This document shows, piece by piece, positions 43,881-56,061 of a stretch of 64,000 bases of DNA (within the stretch, counting starts at the first letter, position 1; every line of letters begins with the position of its first letter). The notes under the pieces are model-generated. The model saw nothing but the letters and a program-made list of their open reading frames with translations. It had not been told where the DNA came from and ran no database searches. The position numbers and the translations under genes are program-made. The DNA is from Trachythela sp. YZ-2020 (Eukaryota > Cnidaria > Anthozoa > Malacalcyonacea > Clavulariidae). The stretch lies in NCBI GenBank assembly GCA_016169945.1, contig JADLSH010000389.1:186001-250000 (forward strand). Reading direction: 5' to 3'.

Positions 43881-46823
43881 ACGTCATGATTGATACACGA
43901 AATAATTAACAGTATGTAAGATCATTCAATGCAATACCTTTAAAAGTGTATAGAATAAAGCATTTTACAACATCAACTTTATATCAATGTCTGCATACAG
44001 AGGGAGGGAACATTTAAATAATCAGAATTAATCTTAACATTCAAGATTACAGGATGTAATGCGACTCATTGTCTTAGCATTTAAGGTAAGTCTTTCAGGT
44101 GGCGCTTACATAGACCGAGCTAGCTCGCATTACTATAATAATCTTGTATACATTTTGCATTGCGATTATATGGGAGCCGACCCAGCCCGCTTTGTCGAAA
44201 ATCGCCATGCAATCGCTTCATCCCAGCAAACGACACTGCAATTGTTCAGAAATGTTTATACTAACTGATTTATTGCAGTACAGTTTTTTCAGTATTACTT
44301 GTATAGAGGTTATTGTTTGGCATTTCTGCTCCTTCCATTAGTAACATTTGACTTCCGGTCGGGGAGATCTGACGTTTCGTCTTTGCTCAAAACATCTTCA
44401 AAATGAATGATATAAAAATTACGAAGCTATATTATCATTTTCCGCGTGCTTTTTTTGTGAAACAAGACGCTCTATTGAGCGTTAAGTTGCTGACGCTTTT
44501 AGCGGGTAACATTTTTATCCTTACCGTGCCAAAAAGCCGATATATTAAGACTTAATTCCAGTCATAGAAATTGCATACTGTAGCGAAATTCGATCGTGTT
44601 GTGCAAATGGCTTACGCTCTTTTTAACGGTATAAATTAAACTATTTATAAAGTACAAGGCACGAAAAACCAACTATTCAGAAACATATGTTCAAACGCCA
44701 ATGTACAATTGTACATGATATATCTTGTATATTATGTATCTATTTGATTATACCACCGCTTTTAGAGTTCTATACTCGAAATTTATTTGCCGGAAATTCA
44801 ACTATGTTATCTTTATAATGGCAATACAGACATAGAACAGTCGACAATTTTGAGATATATTCAAACTATACAATTGTGCATGTGAACGACTTTAGTGTTC
44901 TCTATAATATTATTCAGAATTAACTCAGAAGCAATTTGCACAAAATCCAGACAAACTATTGGATCGAAGTTCGACTATGTTGTGCAAGTTTTCACGCTCT
45001 TTTAGGTGTTTAAATTATAGTTGCACGAGCGTTGATGGACCGAAACTAATTTAAAGACTAACTCGCACATTGTTTGGCTTCTTACATAGCCTGCGTGGCA
45101 GACGGTCAACTCGCAGAAGAACCCAAAGTCTGGCGTGTCGCGTGCATAAATGGGAAATTTAGGGCTGTCGGTTCGTGATGCAAGGCGCAAGGCAAAACCA
45201 GCGGAGAAAGCCATTGATTGAATAAAGTTCAAGCCACCGAAAAAAAAGAGAAAAAATCTTTACGGAGGAGTGCCAACAAACGGCAAAAATGCGAGCAGAA
45301 ACATATTAACCTACGACCCTCTAGCTCGGTAACTATAAAATAGCGATATTGTATACAGACCTCTCTCAACGGAAGTCAAATTTTGGTTTCTGAGTGCCAT
45401 GTCGAATGAAATTTCTCACCGAATGAAATTTCCCGCCGAATGAAATTCATCATAATTGCAAGAGAGCATTGCATAATTGCATAACACGATTACAAAATTG
45501 CAGTTTTGGATGGCATAATTCAATGAATGAATTTTGGCGGATATCACACCCCATAGGGTACTAGGATACTTGAGACTTTGTACTGTCACTAGGCATCAGA
45601 AGTCTTTCAATTTCCGGAAGTGTTTAGCATTATTCTTGTTGTTAATATCAAACCATCAAATATATATTTGGATCGAAATCTTCGATACACAATACCGGAA
45701 GAAACCTGATAGCCAAACCGAAGCGCCTCTGTAGTGTGTTGGAATCTTTGGTGTATTTATCATATCAAAATTTGAGGCGAGCTTAAATAATATTTCAGTA
45801 ATATAGAATTTTTTCAGCTTATGATATCTCGTACCTAAAGCCAAATTGTGTTAATCTATTTTTATCGTTGTCGCCTAACAATTCTCAGTTTTAGAATTTT
45901 GCAGTTTTCATATCTTCGCTATTTTCGGTTCAGTGCACGCTATGTAGATGACAAATACCACCGTTCGATTCAGCGTTTTACGATCTCTTTAGAGAAGTAA
46001 ATTGTGTTTGTTTACAACGCTACGCGGCCGATCTAGCCCCTTTCAAACACCAAATTCGCACACCTTAAGTCGTATTTTAATAGATACCTCAAGATGCTTC
46101 TATACACACCTTAGAAGGTGTGCAAAATTACACATCTTTTCTTTGAGAAGTAGGTAAACAAGACAGGCCAAGAGAACAGTCACACATAACACGATCGCGA
46201 CTGAAATTTGTCTTGGTAAAACGAGCTAGCTCGTATAACTATACAGGCTTGCTTCGCCATAAAACCCACCTAACATACAATAAAATGAATAAATCATAAC
46301 AATCATGTGGTTATTATATCATACATTAGCCAATAATATAAAACTTTCTATGAAAACTTTCCTAATATTTAACTATATTTCTGGTTAGCCTTCATGTCAA
46401 TTCAAACAACTTTAATTTAATGCATGGTTTGTTCAACCCATAGACAGTAAATATATGTTCAATCTTTATCATTTCGTACTTGTCTTTGCTTTATATTTTC
46501 ATAGACGCACTCAGATTATTTTGAGAAATTATTCCAGATCAAAGACACTACAAAGCCACTATAAAGTATAAACTTGCTTTCAAATAGCCTCTTGCTTGTG
46601 ACTAGTCAGAGAGTATATAAATTCCTGCACTGTCATTGCTATAAATAATTGCTGCCGAGCGTCAGCGAGGCAGCACACTATTCTTGACATGGCAAGGTTT
46701 CTCCAGAGTTCACTCAACCCAGTCTTTTGCGCCGACCTATGTATTGTCGAGATCTGGATTTTGCGTCTGTCAGTTGTCGTAATTCCGGGCAGAAAGTCGA
46801 GCTCAATTAGGTGAATTTTTAAA
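43881..46823. other. Spacer with decayed repeats
   Basis: 44570-44640 and 44960-45020 share a TTCGAnnnTGTTGTGCAA and ACGCTCTTTT pattern. TTTGACTTCCG occurs at 44348 and inverted at 45383, possible weak ends of a 1-kb element. 45412-45455 has tandem CCGAATGAAATTT units. Inverted R1-like GCTGCCGAGCGTCAGCGAGG is near 46655. CGAGCTAGCTCG hairpins lie at 44118 and 46220. No gene supported. Confidence 0.5.
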
Positions 46824-47117
46824 ATGGGGGGAGAGGACGAGAAAAATTGTATTACGCGCGGATATTTTGTTCCATGTGCTCGGCAAATTCACAACTCTCG
46901 AGATTTTACAAGCTTTTTATGGCATTTTGACACAATATTTAAACACGATTCGGGACTATATTGCACACATTTCAGAGGATTTGAGCACAGGACCAAATCT
47001 TATGTAGAAACAGTAGAATTGAAACACTGTGACCTGTGTCATCGCGAGAATGTGTTCACATATTATGTGGAAAAAGATGACAGGGGCTCAATAGGTAGAG
47101 TGTACGTAGACATTTAA
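46824..47117 (+). CDS. Hypothetical small Cys/His-rich protein
   Basis: 97 codons from ATG 46824 (AAAATGGGG context). Residues are strongly aromatic and charged. Four cysteine/histidine groups are visible: CITRGYFVPC near the start, GLYCTHF, and HCDLCHREN close to the C-terminus, the last being a possible metal site. The C-terminal EKDDRGSIGRVYVDI looks like an edge strand. Composition is unlike the random ORFs around it, and an ATTAAA-like sequence (ACATTAAAAT) follows the stop. No family is recognised and no neighbouring exon was found; the spacing to the integrase relic at 47860 suggests no link. Confidence 0.4.
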   Translation: MGGEDEKNCITRGYFVPCARQIHNSRDFTSFLWHFDTIFKHDSGLYCTHFRGFEHRTKSYVETVELKHCDLCHRENVFTYYVEKDDRGSIGRVYVDI

Positions 47118-47859
47118 ACTCAACATTAAAATGGATGCGTAACAAGCGATCAGCGATGGTTTTATTCGTTCGCAGCTCTATCTAAAATCATTTTATATTT
47201 GAAGTTAATGCGCAATCATTAACTCAAGCCCACACGTCAAACAGCTGAGGTACAATCGCTGTCATATCAGCGATAGACGCTGGTCATAGCTTGTATTAAT
47301 ATAAGCCGTTTAAATAAGCGAGATCCTTTAAGCCCTGTAGTTGTCTCTCTTTACACAGAGTATTATAGTATATAGAGACACATTGCCTGCGTGGTTGAAG
47401 GCTTCTGCGGCAGCACTTCCTCCTTGCGATAGTAACTCCTAGTTGCTATTCCTTGTACCTAAGCTATATATTTCAAAATCGATTTAGCTCATTTAAGAAT
47501 TAAATTATTTTACCTTTTACGCCGTTCCAACAACAGAAAATGGGAAGCAAAATCGGTATCGTTTCAGGAATTATATTTAACCGCTATTCTACGATTTTCG
47601 CCTTCCGCTTTTGCACCAAATATAGTCAGGAATAGGTATAAGCATTTATGCTTGCTTTTCCAATTTTTGTGAGTTCCTTGAACCCTGGTATTTTCTTTTT
47701 CTGTCGGAATAATCGCCTTTCTTGAATCTGTAAATTTGAAAAGTACAGGCTGTACTTCTCAAGTGTGTATATGCGCACAATAGATGCGCAGACGGTGATA
47801 CAGCTAATTTATAATTATTCCAAAGAAACATAGCTTTACTAAATTAATTATTGAAGATT
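47118..47859. other. Spacer, no gene recognised
   Basis: Nothing beyond AT-rich sequence and one short ORF on the - strand (47646-47831). Confidence 0.5.
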
Positions 47860-48175
47860 GTCACACAAGAGTTCACCATCGTGGACTCAGAGGGTCTTTA
47901 GCAGAGTCACGTTGACGGTACTTGGTACCAAGGCGATAATAAGTGCGCTCCAGGCAAGGAGGTTGGAAGCAAGTCTTATAACACTCCACCTATGGCTGCT
48001 TTGCCAGAGATTCGAGAAGTTTTCAGAAGTAGGAGTAGATTTTGCCCGACCATTATATTTTAAGAGTAAAATAGGTGGGTTAAAAAAGATTGATATTGCA
48101 TTATTTTTTGTTGTTGCGTGACACGTGCCGTACATTTAGAATTAGTTCAAATTTGACGTCACGAACATTTCGACG
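47860..48175 (+). pseudogene. BEL/Pao integrase relic
   Basis: Three + frames read in order: HHRGLRGSLAESR-stop-RYLVPRR (the histidine/cysteine N-terminal part), KSYNTPPMAALPEIREV (linker), FSEVGVDFARPLYFKSK (first catalytic Asp in GVDF) and finally TRAVHLELVQ (start of the next core strand). This order and the GVDF..PLY and TRAVHLEL blocks are typical of BEL/Pao integrases. Stops (TGA, TAA, TAA) and at least two frameshifts kill it. It is on the opposite strand from, and 13 kb away from, the gag relic, so it is another copy. Confidence 0.7.
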
Positions 48176-49876
48176 AGCACTGAACACCAGATGCAGAACA
48201 CCAGCACTGATAGTTGCCGATAATGGCAAGACATTTCGAGCTACGCAAAAGGCAGTGAAATAATTGTTTGACCACCACGAAGTAAGAAGCCATTAGAGCG
48301 CAGGGCCGTAGAAACTGGGGGGAGGGGGTTGGGGGATTCAGCCCCCCAATAATTTGTGAAACAAATTTCAAATGGATAACTTATCTTAATATGCTAATGA
48401 TAAAGCGCTTTGGTAGCCAAGCACAGAGACTTCTGATTGCGTTATTCAACCGTGTAGGTTTGAGAGGCGCTGCCTTGTTATATAAAGAGTTGTAAATCAT
48501 ATATGTATGCATATTGATCGTAGATTTCCTGTAGATCAACTCATATTGACTTAGACATGGTAACGAGGTTGATACAGATTGTGAAAGATTGTTAGATTGA
48601 TGTATATAATTATATACCTTGTAAACGCAAATTAAAATAAAGAAAATCATGAAAAGACCGATAGATGCAGTCCCTTGATTTAGAACAAGAGTGTGCGAAC
48701 TTCCTTGTCCGTGAGGGTAAAGTTCGCAAAAGAAAGCTCAGCGTTATGGCCATTTTCGGTTGAGACTTTGTCTAACCAATCTAACCTGTCCTTCACAAAT
48801 GTCTACAAACCAAAGTTATGTACGTAGTTGTTGCTTTAAGTTAATCTCATCCAATTGTTCGACCGATAATTTGAGTTCTTTAAGTACAATGCAAAAATGA
48901 ATTGTAAAAATAGGCACTTTCACCAAATGTGATGGACATTTGAGATCTAGGTAACATATCATAAATTAATATGAACGACTACAATGTAATCTTGCTTAAG
49001 TGGACAAAATTCAGAACGGTGTCCAATATAAGTCGGGCTGCAAAATGCACATTCTACAGTTATCTGTCGTGAACAAGGACAATTTTTATAAAATATACTT
49101 AAATTTATGAGCATTAATTTTTTCTTGTAAAACTTTCATTCTTGTCTTTAATATTAAATTCGGATATCTCGTAAATTCTAATCTTTATTAAAGGATTAAT
49201 GGAAAGAAAGTATTGAATAATTTTGACCAACTCACAGTATGGCGTCCAATTCAAGACGATGTTTAGCAATTAAAACAACGAACGTATGTGCGCGCGCGCG
49301 TAAATTATTTTGCGCGAGAATGAAAGTTGCGAAAATATTGCGCGAGTATTCGCGATCAATATTCGTAAAACAGTGTCAAGTTAGATGCCTCAAGACTGGA
49401 AATAAAACTACCTGAAATGTTGCAAATATACTCTAAATAAATTTATACTTCACTTTTACTTTTTATTTTACTTTCAATTGATAAAAATGTCCAAAAATTT
49501 GAATTTTATAAGAGGAAAATTGAGTTTGTAAAACTGAATCATTTCTACATTTTTAAACCCTATTTAACTGATAATGGAAAAATGTGAATACTATTTTTTT
49601 GTCAGCACGTTTAATTTCACTTTCGCAATATTTCATTCAAAGTTGACCTATACTGGAATATTCGATTACGAGTACGCCATTTAAATAGCTTATGCATGGG
49701 TTAATGATCATTATTATTTATTAGTATAAGCACAATCATATATAGAGTGCACTGTCGTAATTGCCACCATTTTCATCAGCTTCACTACATTGCAAAAAAT
49801 AGCAAATAGACCAAAAACTTTATTACATTTTCAGACTGTTTAAAAGTCACGTGGCCTACAAATTTATTCCAAAAGG
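48176..49876. other. Spacer with G-run repeat
   Basis: 48303-48350 has GGGGGGAGGGGGTTGGGGGA next to AGCCCCCC, like the segment near 39490. 49285-49350 is a GCGCGCGCGCG / TTGCGCGAG-rich stretch. No gene supported. Confidence 0.5.
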
Positions 49877-49937
49877 ATGCAAATACGTCAGTTGTTGTGT
49901 ATCGTGATCCATGCGTGGCTGCTTACAGCTTTTTCAG
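49877..49937 (+). CDS. Lone signal-peptide exon
   Basis: ATG 49877 begins MQIRQLLCIVIHAWLLTAFS, a short n-region with Arg, a hydrophobic core and a small-residue cleavage end, then one base and a CAG|GTTAGT donor in phase 1. This is the architecture of exon 1 of a small secreted protein, the same as at 5882. I found no clear phase-1 acceptor exon downstream; the next coding exon (55428) needs phase 2, so it is not its partner. The mature domain may lie in the inverted-repeat region, beyond it, or be lost. Confidence 0.4.
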
Positions 49938-50429
49938 GTTAGTAATTCTACGCTAGCCATAGTTTTACATTTACTTGTTAAATTGGGTGACATAATGGCA
50001 CACTTGATATGGCGAATATCGTGGTCAGAAATTATATATATCTCGTAAATTCAGATCAGCGAAAATATAATATCTTGTAACGGGAAAATTTCTTCATGGA
50101 TTTATATATTGCATGTTAAAGTTACCGGACCTGACGTTCTCTTTTTTATTGCTAATGAGTTTGTGCGTCTACTGCATAAAAATAGCCCTAACTGTCAGAG
50201 TCGATAATTAAGATGTTCCAATTTTTCCATTCATTAACGTTTTAACTTTTACAAAACAACGTTATATTCATTGACGATCGAAAGTTTCCGCTTCTTGAAG
50301 ATCGATATATTTTCCATTTTTGAATTATCACTGGCGTTAGCAGTCGTTATCTGTGAATATAGAAGTTTAAATAAGGTACATTTAATGAAGATGCACGATG
50401 CGATATATATTTTGAATAATCCCTGAGCT

Positions 50430-50965
50430 GGGTGTTTATTTTGCATACTTGCTTTTTGAAAATGCGTAGTTCATCCTGAGTGGTCAATACAACATTAACT
50501 AATCTTAAAAATTGTTTTAGTATTGATTCAAATGCGTTTTATAGAATAAGAAACAACATACTTTATCTCAAAAACTTCATAGTATTAGTATATAAATACT
50601 GTTCAAAAATCAGTTGAGGTTTTATGACAATTTGGACACGTTTTGTGAGACGCCTAAGATTGAATTTTATAGTAAATCAACGCTAAAAGAGTACAAAATA
50701 GCATACCTACTTTATATAGTCGGGCAATTGGTAATTTTACAGTTAAAAGTGAAAATCTTATCACTACTTTACCAGCTTGTACAGTGAAAAGACAAGAAAT
50801 ATACAGTATTACAGAATTACAGTGTTCGCTACGTGTTCCCATGGTTACAGTTATCGATTTAGTACTTCATGTTACAATAACTTTTGGGGCGTTCGGGAGA
50901 ATAATTGTTTGGTTCTAATTAATGGCGAGGAGTTCTGCATGAATGCATTTCTAGTAGAAATAGTG
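50430..50965 (+). repeat. Dispersed repeat R1, middle and distal part
   Basis: 50430-50510 matches 43770-43850, and 50538-50965 matches 11254-11650 (AGAAACAACATACT, CCCATGGTTACAGTTATCGA, ACTTCATGTTACAATAAC). The head is missing. Confidence 0.75.
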
Positions 50966-51014
50966 ATTGCGCCCTAGCTGTAATATTTGTTGTAATACAG
51001 GTGTGGAATATTTT

Positions 51015-54000
51015 AATAGGCCTATTGCCTAATGCAGTTTGGCGCAATGCATGCCGGTAGAGTGGTATCAAAATCACTTCTTCGAGAAATTTGTTGTCAT
51101 GGCGGCAATTTTGTTTCAAAGAACAAATGATTAATTTTCTATCAAATCTACGTCGCGATCGTTGTTATTTTTATCGCTGTGTGTAAAGAGAAGCCTTGGC
51201 TAAATTCTGTGCAAATTAAAAGGAATTTGCTTCACGTATTACGGAGAAAACAGCGGTGAAAGGACGCCATGAGTGAACACAATTCGAACATATTCATCGT
51301 TTTAGAATCGATTTGCTCAACGTTTTCAGGTATTGTAATGTTGTAAGAGACCGTCAGTAAACGATTTTGCTCTAGAAATATTCTCATGTTGTCTATCAAT
51401 GCTGATCATGTATTTTTACCGATTGATCGTACGTTTTATACCCATATTTTGCGACTTAAAATTGATACAAAAACTGCCCTAGAATGCTGTAAACAATGGC
51501 CTTTGTGACGTACAAGAACAGAGCTTCTCTTGTGTTTTGGCGCGAAAATTTGACTCGCATTTAGGCAAAATTTAATGTATTTTACAAAAGCATTATTTAA
51601 ATTTCATATCTTCTAGTTTTTGCACGAGTTAAAGCAGTTTTTGTAAATGTTTTTCTACTTGGAGTGCCTTGGTTCTTTCATTCTACAAGTAAACAGTAGG
51701 TTTTTTAAAATTCTAAGTCATAAAACACACTCTAAATAGGTTTAAAAAGCAGCAGGATTGTAGTTTTAGCATTTATACATCAGATACATTGAAGTTTTAG
51801 CGTTACAGTCAGGTATTAAGTCATAGTTAAATATGTTTCTGTGTATAAATTATTAAACCTTTTGCACAGTATTAATTCAATATTAAAAGGTAGTCTGTAA
51901 ATTATTTACTGTTCATATTGTGTATTGAAATCAAATTGTAAATAGTACTTTCTGAATAAGTGTAACTCGAGGTGTAGCTTAGGTTATTGTATTTTTTAAA
52001 TATTCAAGTGGTATTCAATTTTTCAACTATAAAATATTATTTCAAAGACTAGAATAGGATTAAATTATTGTAATGGTGATGAACCAAGCACTTCGATAGG
52101 AATCAAACGAACAGCTGCAACAAGGTGAAACTCCTATTTAAAATCACTTGTCAATTGTAACCCCCACCCTCCAACATTGAGAAAAGGTGGGAAAATAGAT
52201 GTTTGTCTTGCGATATATATGGTAAAAGTACATAATACCTCCATACTAAACAATGACCAGACTCCCTGCGGAAGACTGAACTGACTAACCCTGGCTAATC
52301 TCCCAACAGATGGGGGAAAGATTTAAAGACATTTCAATTGATTTATTGACACCTAGTCAGGCTTTAGTAACAGTCAATAGAGGAAAAACGCCCCACACCC
52401 TGAGGTGGGGGAGTGGGAGTTACAATTGAAAATATATAAGGCTAAGAATACTACTGTATGTATCAAGGAGTGGTAGAATTGTGTGCCGCACTGTTAGAAT
52501 TACAGTTGTAGGGACCCAGAGCTGTCATATGCACTTATTCCACTGAATACTCAATTCCAGTTGTCAATTGTAACCCCCACTCCCCCCACCTTGAGGAATG
52601 GTAGGGAAATGTGGGACGTTTTTCCTCTATTGACTGTTGGTTAAGCACGACTAGGTGGGGGATTTCCCATTAAGTGTCAGTATCCTACCACTGAATATAG
52701 GCATAGGAAGTAACTGTTACTTCAAGGAGGAGGCACCTCTTCTTCAGTAAAGGGCACTTTGAATTATCTGGAGAAAGGGGCACTTTGAAGAAAGGATGGG
52801 GGATCATGTGGCCTCCGGTTCCTACACCACAGTCACTAACAAGTAACATCCTCTGGCGTTAGACAGAGTACTGAAAAATATAAAAGTAAGGTGCATTTGG
52901 CAGATAGTTTTGTTAACCCATTAACTGGCAGTACCCTACCACTGACGAGAAAAATTGTTGGGCGTTAGACAGAATAAAATACTAAAGTAGGGCACATCTG
53001 GGCGTATTCCAGCTAATGAGTTAATATGGATTCCCGACCCTTGAATGTGGGGCATATTAAATATGGGGAAACGTTTAGGGGCTTGGCTGTACAGCCTAGT
53101 CACAGTCTAAGGTTGGCCTGTTAAGTCTGATCTAAACACATGATCTCAAATATTAAGCAAATTATATTATATCTGTTTGTTTTCTTGCATGTTTGTTTTT
53201 CTACACAGTGGCAATGAAATTAGTTCCTGGATTTGTTTTCTCACAGAATAGCAAAATAATTTGCAATAATTTAAATAATTTGAAAGAGAGTGGTTCTGTC
53301 CTGCATGTGTACAGCATTGTGTTTCAGTGTTTGAAAATATTGAACAAGAATTTATAAATTTTAAAAGATATTCTTTGTTCAATAAATCAATTGAAATGTC
53401 TTTAAATCTTTCCCCCATATGTTGGGAGATTAGCCAGGGTTAGTCAGTCCAGTCTTCCTCAGGGAGTCAGGCCATTGTTTAGTATGGAGATATTAACATC
53501 TATCTTCCCACCTTTTCTCGATGTTGGAGGGTGGGGGTTACAATTGACAAGTGATTTTAAATAGCAGTTTGACCTTGTTGCAGCTGTTCGTTTGATTCCT
53601 ATCGAAGTACTTGGTTCATCACCATTACAATAATTTAATCCTATAGTTAGTTGAAAAATTGAATACCACTTGAATATTTAAAAAATACAATAACCTAAGC
53701 TACACCTCGAGTTACACTTATTCAGAAAGTACTATTTACAATTTGATTTCAATACACAATATGTACAGTAAATAATTTACAGACTACCTTTTAATATTGA
53801 ATTAATACTGTGCAAAAGGTTTAATAATTTATACACAGAAATATATTTAACTATGACTTAATACCTGACTGTAACGCTAAAACTTCAATGTATCTGATGT
53901 ATAAATGCTAAAACTACAATCCTGCTGCTTTTTAAACCTATTTAGAGTGTGTTTTATGACTTAGAATTTTAAAAAACCTACTGTTTACTTGTAGAATGAA

Positions 54001-54654
54001 AGAACCAAGTAGAAAAACATTTACAAAAACTGCTTTAACGCGTGCAAAAACTAGCAGATATGAAATTTAAATAATGCTTTTGCAAAATACATTAAATTTT
54101 GCCTAAATGCGAGTCAAATTTTCGCGCCAAAACACAAGAGAAGCTCTGTTCTTGTACGTCACAAAGGCCATTGTTTACTGCATTCTAGGGCAGTTTTTGT
54201 ATCAATTTTAAGTCGCAAAATATGGGTATAAAACGTAAGATCAATCGGTAAAAATACATGATCAGCATTGATAGACAACATGAGAATATTTCTAGAGCAA
54301 AATCGTTTACTGACGGTCTCTTACAACATTACAATACCTGAAAACGTTGAGCAAATCGATTCTAAAACGATGAATATGTTCGAATTGTGTTCACTCATGG
54401 CGTCCTTTCACGGCTGTTTTCTCCGTAATACGTGAAGCAAATTCCTTTTAATTTGCACAGAATTTAGCCAAGGCTTCTCTTTACACACAGCGATAAAAAT
54501 AACAACGATCGCGACGTAGATTTGATAGAAAATTAATCATTTGTTCTTTGAAACAAAATTGCCGCCATGACAACAAAATTTCTCGAAGAAGTGAATTTTA
54601 TACCACTCTACCGGCATGCATTGCGCCACAGCTCCATTAGGCAATAGGCCTATT
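51015..54654. mobile_element. Giant fold-back element, 3.64 kb
   Basis: The left arm (51015-52348) is the inverted copy of the right arm (53380-54654), more than 1.2 kb each with very few differences by eye. Outer ends read AATAGGCCTATTGCCTAATG from both sides. The roughly 1-kb centre has smaller inverted parts (52365-52440 against 52555-52660, sharing CAATAGAGGAAAAACG). No transposase or other protein is encoded. 52695-52835 within the centre is repeat R2, copy 2. No target duplication is obvious at the outer edge. Confidence 0.9.
52695..52835 (+). repeat. Dispersed repeat R2, copy 2
   Basis: Decayed relative of 32265-32455: TAGGCATAGGAAG, GGCACCTCTTCTTC, GGGGCACTTTGAAGAAA and TTCCTACACCAC in the same order. 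Confidence 0.65.
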
Positions 54655-55427
54655 GGCGTATTAGATATCGATGGCGACTAGGCCAAACTTTTACATGACT
54701 TGTTTACATGTCATTGTCTTAATACACTGGAATAGTTGGCCTGTTGGACCGTCAAAATACTTCTTCGTTTTTGTTAGTTGCTTGTATCCTAGATTGGTAG
54801 ATAGGATTAGAATACGCCTAGTTTTCAACTCCTAGCTTGGGGTGATGGAGTAGATAAATCCCATATTCTTTTGTTAGAAGGGGATTAATATGTAATTATT
54901 CCGCCCACTTTTTTCCACGTACGTTTGCTTTCTCTGTCACTAATTCAAGATACCCAACCCCATGTAACCCCTATTTAGTAGTAAATAATAAATATTGGTT
55001 AAAATCTTGCTTTAAATAGACACTCCTGTACTAGCTTATCTGGAGTCACATAAAACCATGGCTTAAAATCAATGGGGACAACATAATCTCCTAATACAGT
55101 GGGGTACGGAAAATTAATTATGGTGCATAGCTAGGAAGCCGTCGTTACTTGATTTTGATCAGCCATCGGTAAAAACCTTTGATATTTTCGGGGAATTTTT
55201 ACGAAATTAGTTATTTCAGGAACGCCGCCCCATTATTTCATCCCGGCTATTAATTCTCCCATGTGAGCGCTTAAAATAATGTAGTTAACCAATTGGAGAT
55301 ACAATCTTTCAGGTCCTTTAAATACTAGATAAATCTTGGGGTTTAATGATTTTAGTTCATAATACCTCATTAATATGTATGTTTATATGCATACATATAA
55401 CGAACTTGCTTAATGTATTTTTAACAG
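54655..55427. other. Intron-like spacer before sulfotransferase exon
   Basis: AT-rich; ends in the acceptor ATTTTTAACAG at 55417-55427. The 5' exons of the sulfotransferase were not recognised here. Confidence 0.5.
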
Positions 55428-56061
55428 GCTAATAATGGAAGGCATTCTTTTTGAGGCGGGTACAATGTCGGCCGATGAATTCGTGACAGAGACTTGGCTG
55501 CAGTTAGGTATCCCTGAAAATCCAGATCAGCCCTATGATGAGTCATATTTCAGGCACCTGTTGAGCTGGTATGAACACAGAAACGATCCTATTGTTCTCA
55601 TGTTGTTTTATGAAGAAATTAAGGAAGATATGGTGTCTGTAGTTCAAGCACTTGCCGCCTTTCTGGGCATCAAAAATGAGAAATATATACGCGCGGCCTT
55701 GGAGAATAGCTCTTTTGATTTCATGAAATCAAACTGGCAGAAATTTAGTATAGAGAAGTCAATTGCTGAAATTGCTAAGGATGCCCAACCTTCGCATTGG
55801 CTGTTTAACGTTGTCGGTACTGGTAAGTCTGCAATTGAGGCACAAAGTGGTTTGTCCAATGCAGTCAAGGCCACAATACAAGGACGTTGGGATAAAGATA
55901 TAGCCACAGTTACCGGTTGTAAGACATACGACGAGTTAAGGCGTAAAGTTCGAAGAGAAAGACCTCTGAAACTATGGAAAATTGACAATTATTGGAAGAG
56001 GTTAAACAGGATATCGAGAATTATCATGAAGGCCGAAGTTTGCAATATCCACCGAAGCTGA
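55428..56061 (+). CDS. Sulfotransferase, 3' exon
   Basis: After the TTTTTAACAG acceptor the frame opens with one base then LIMEGILFEAG and runs 210 codons to the stop at 56059-56061. It is the C-terminal half of a cytosolic-type sulfotransferase, which transfers sulfonate from PAPS to an acceptor: WYEHRNDPIVLMLFYEEIKEDM (the strand and helix after the central fold), VVQALAAFLGI (helix), and FNVVGTGKSAIEAQSGLSNA, the position of the PAPS-binding RKGxxGDWK-type loop in this family, with only GK conserved. GRWDKDIATVTGCKTYDELR is the usual tail. The N-terminal PAPS loop (YPKSGTTW-like) is on exons not seen here. The entry phase (2) excludes the signal exon at 49877. Frame is intact, so it is probably a live gene or a very recent fragment. 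Confidence 0.75.

Noticed and set aside
44348..45383. 1-kb transposon with TTTGACTTCCG ends
   Set aside because: Only about 11 bases match cleanly and there is no target duplication; noted within the spacer entry only.
49877..56061. Signal exon joined to the sulfotransferase exon
   Set aside because: Phases differ (1 against 2), and the join would give an immediate stop; sulfotransferases of this type are cytosolic.
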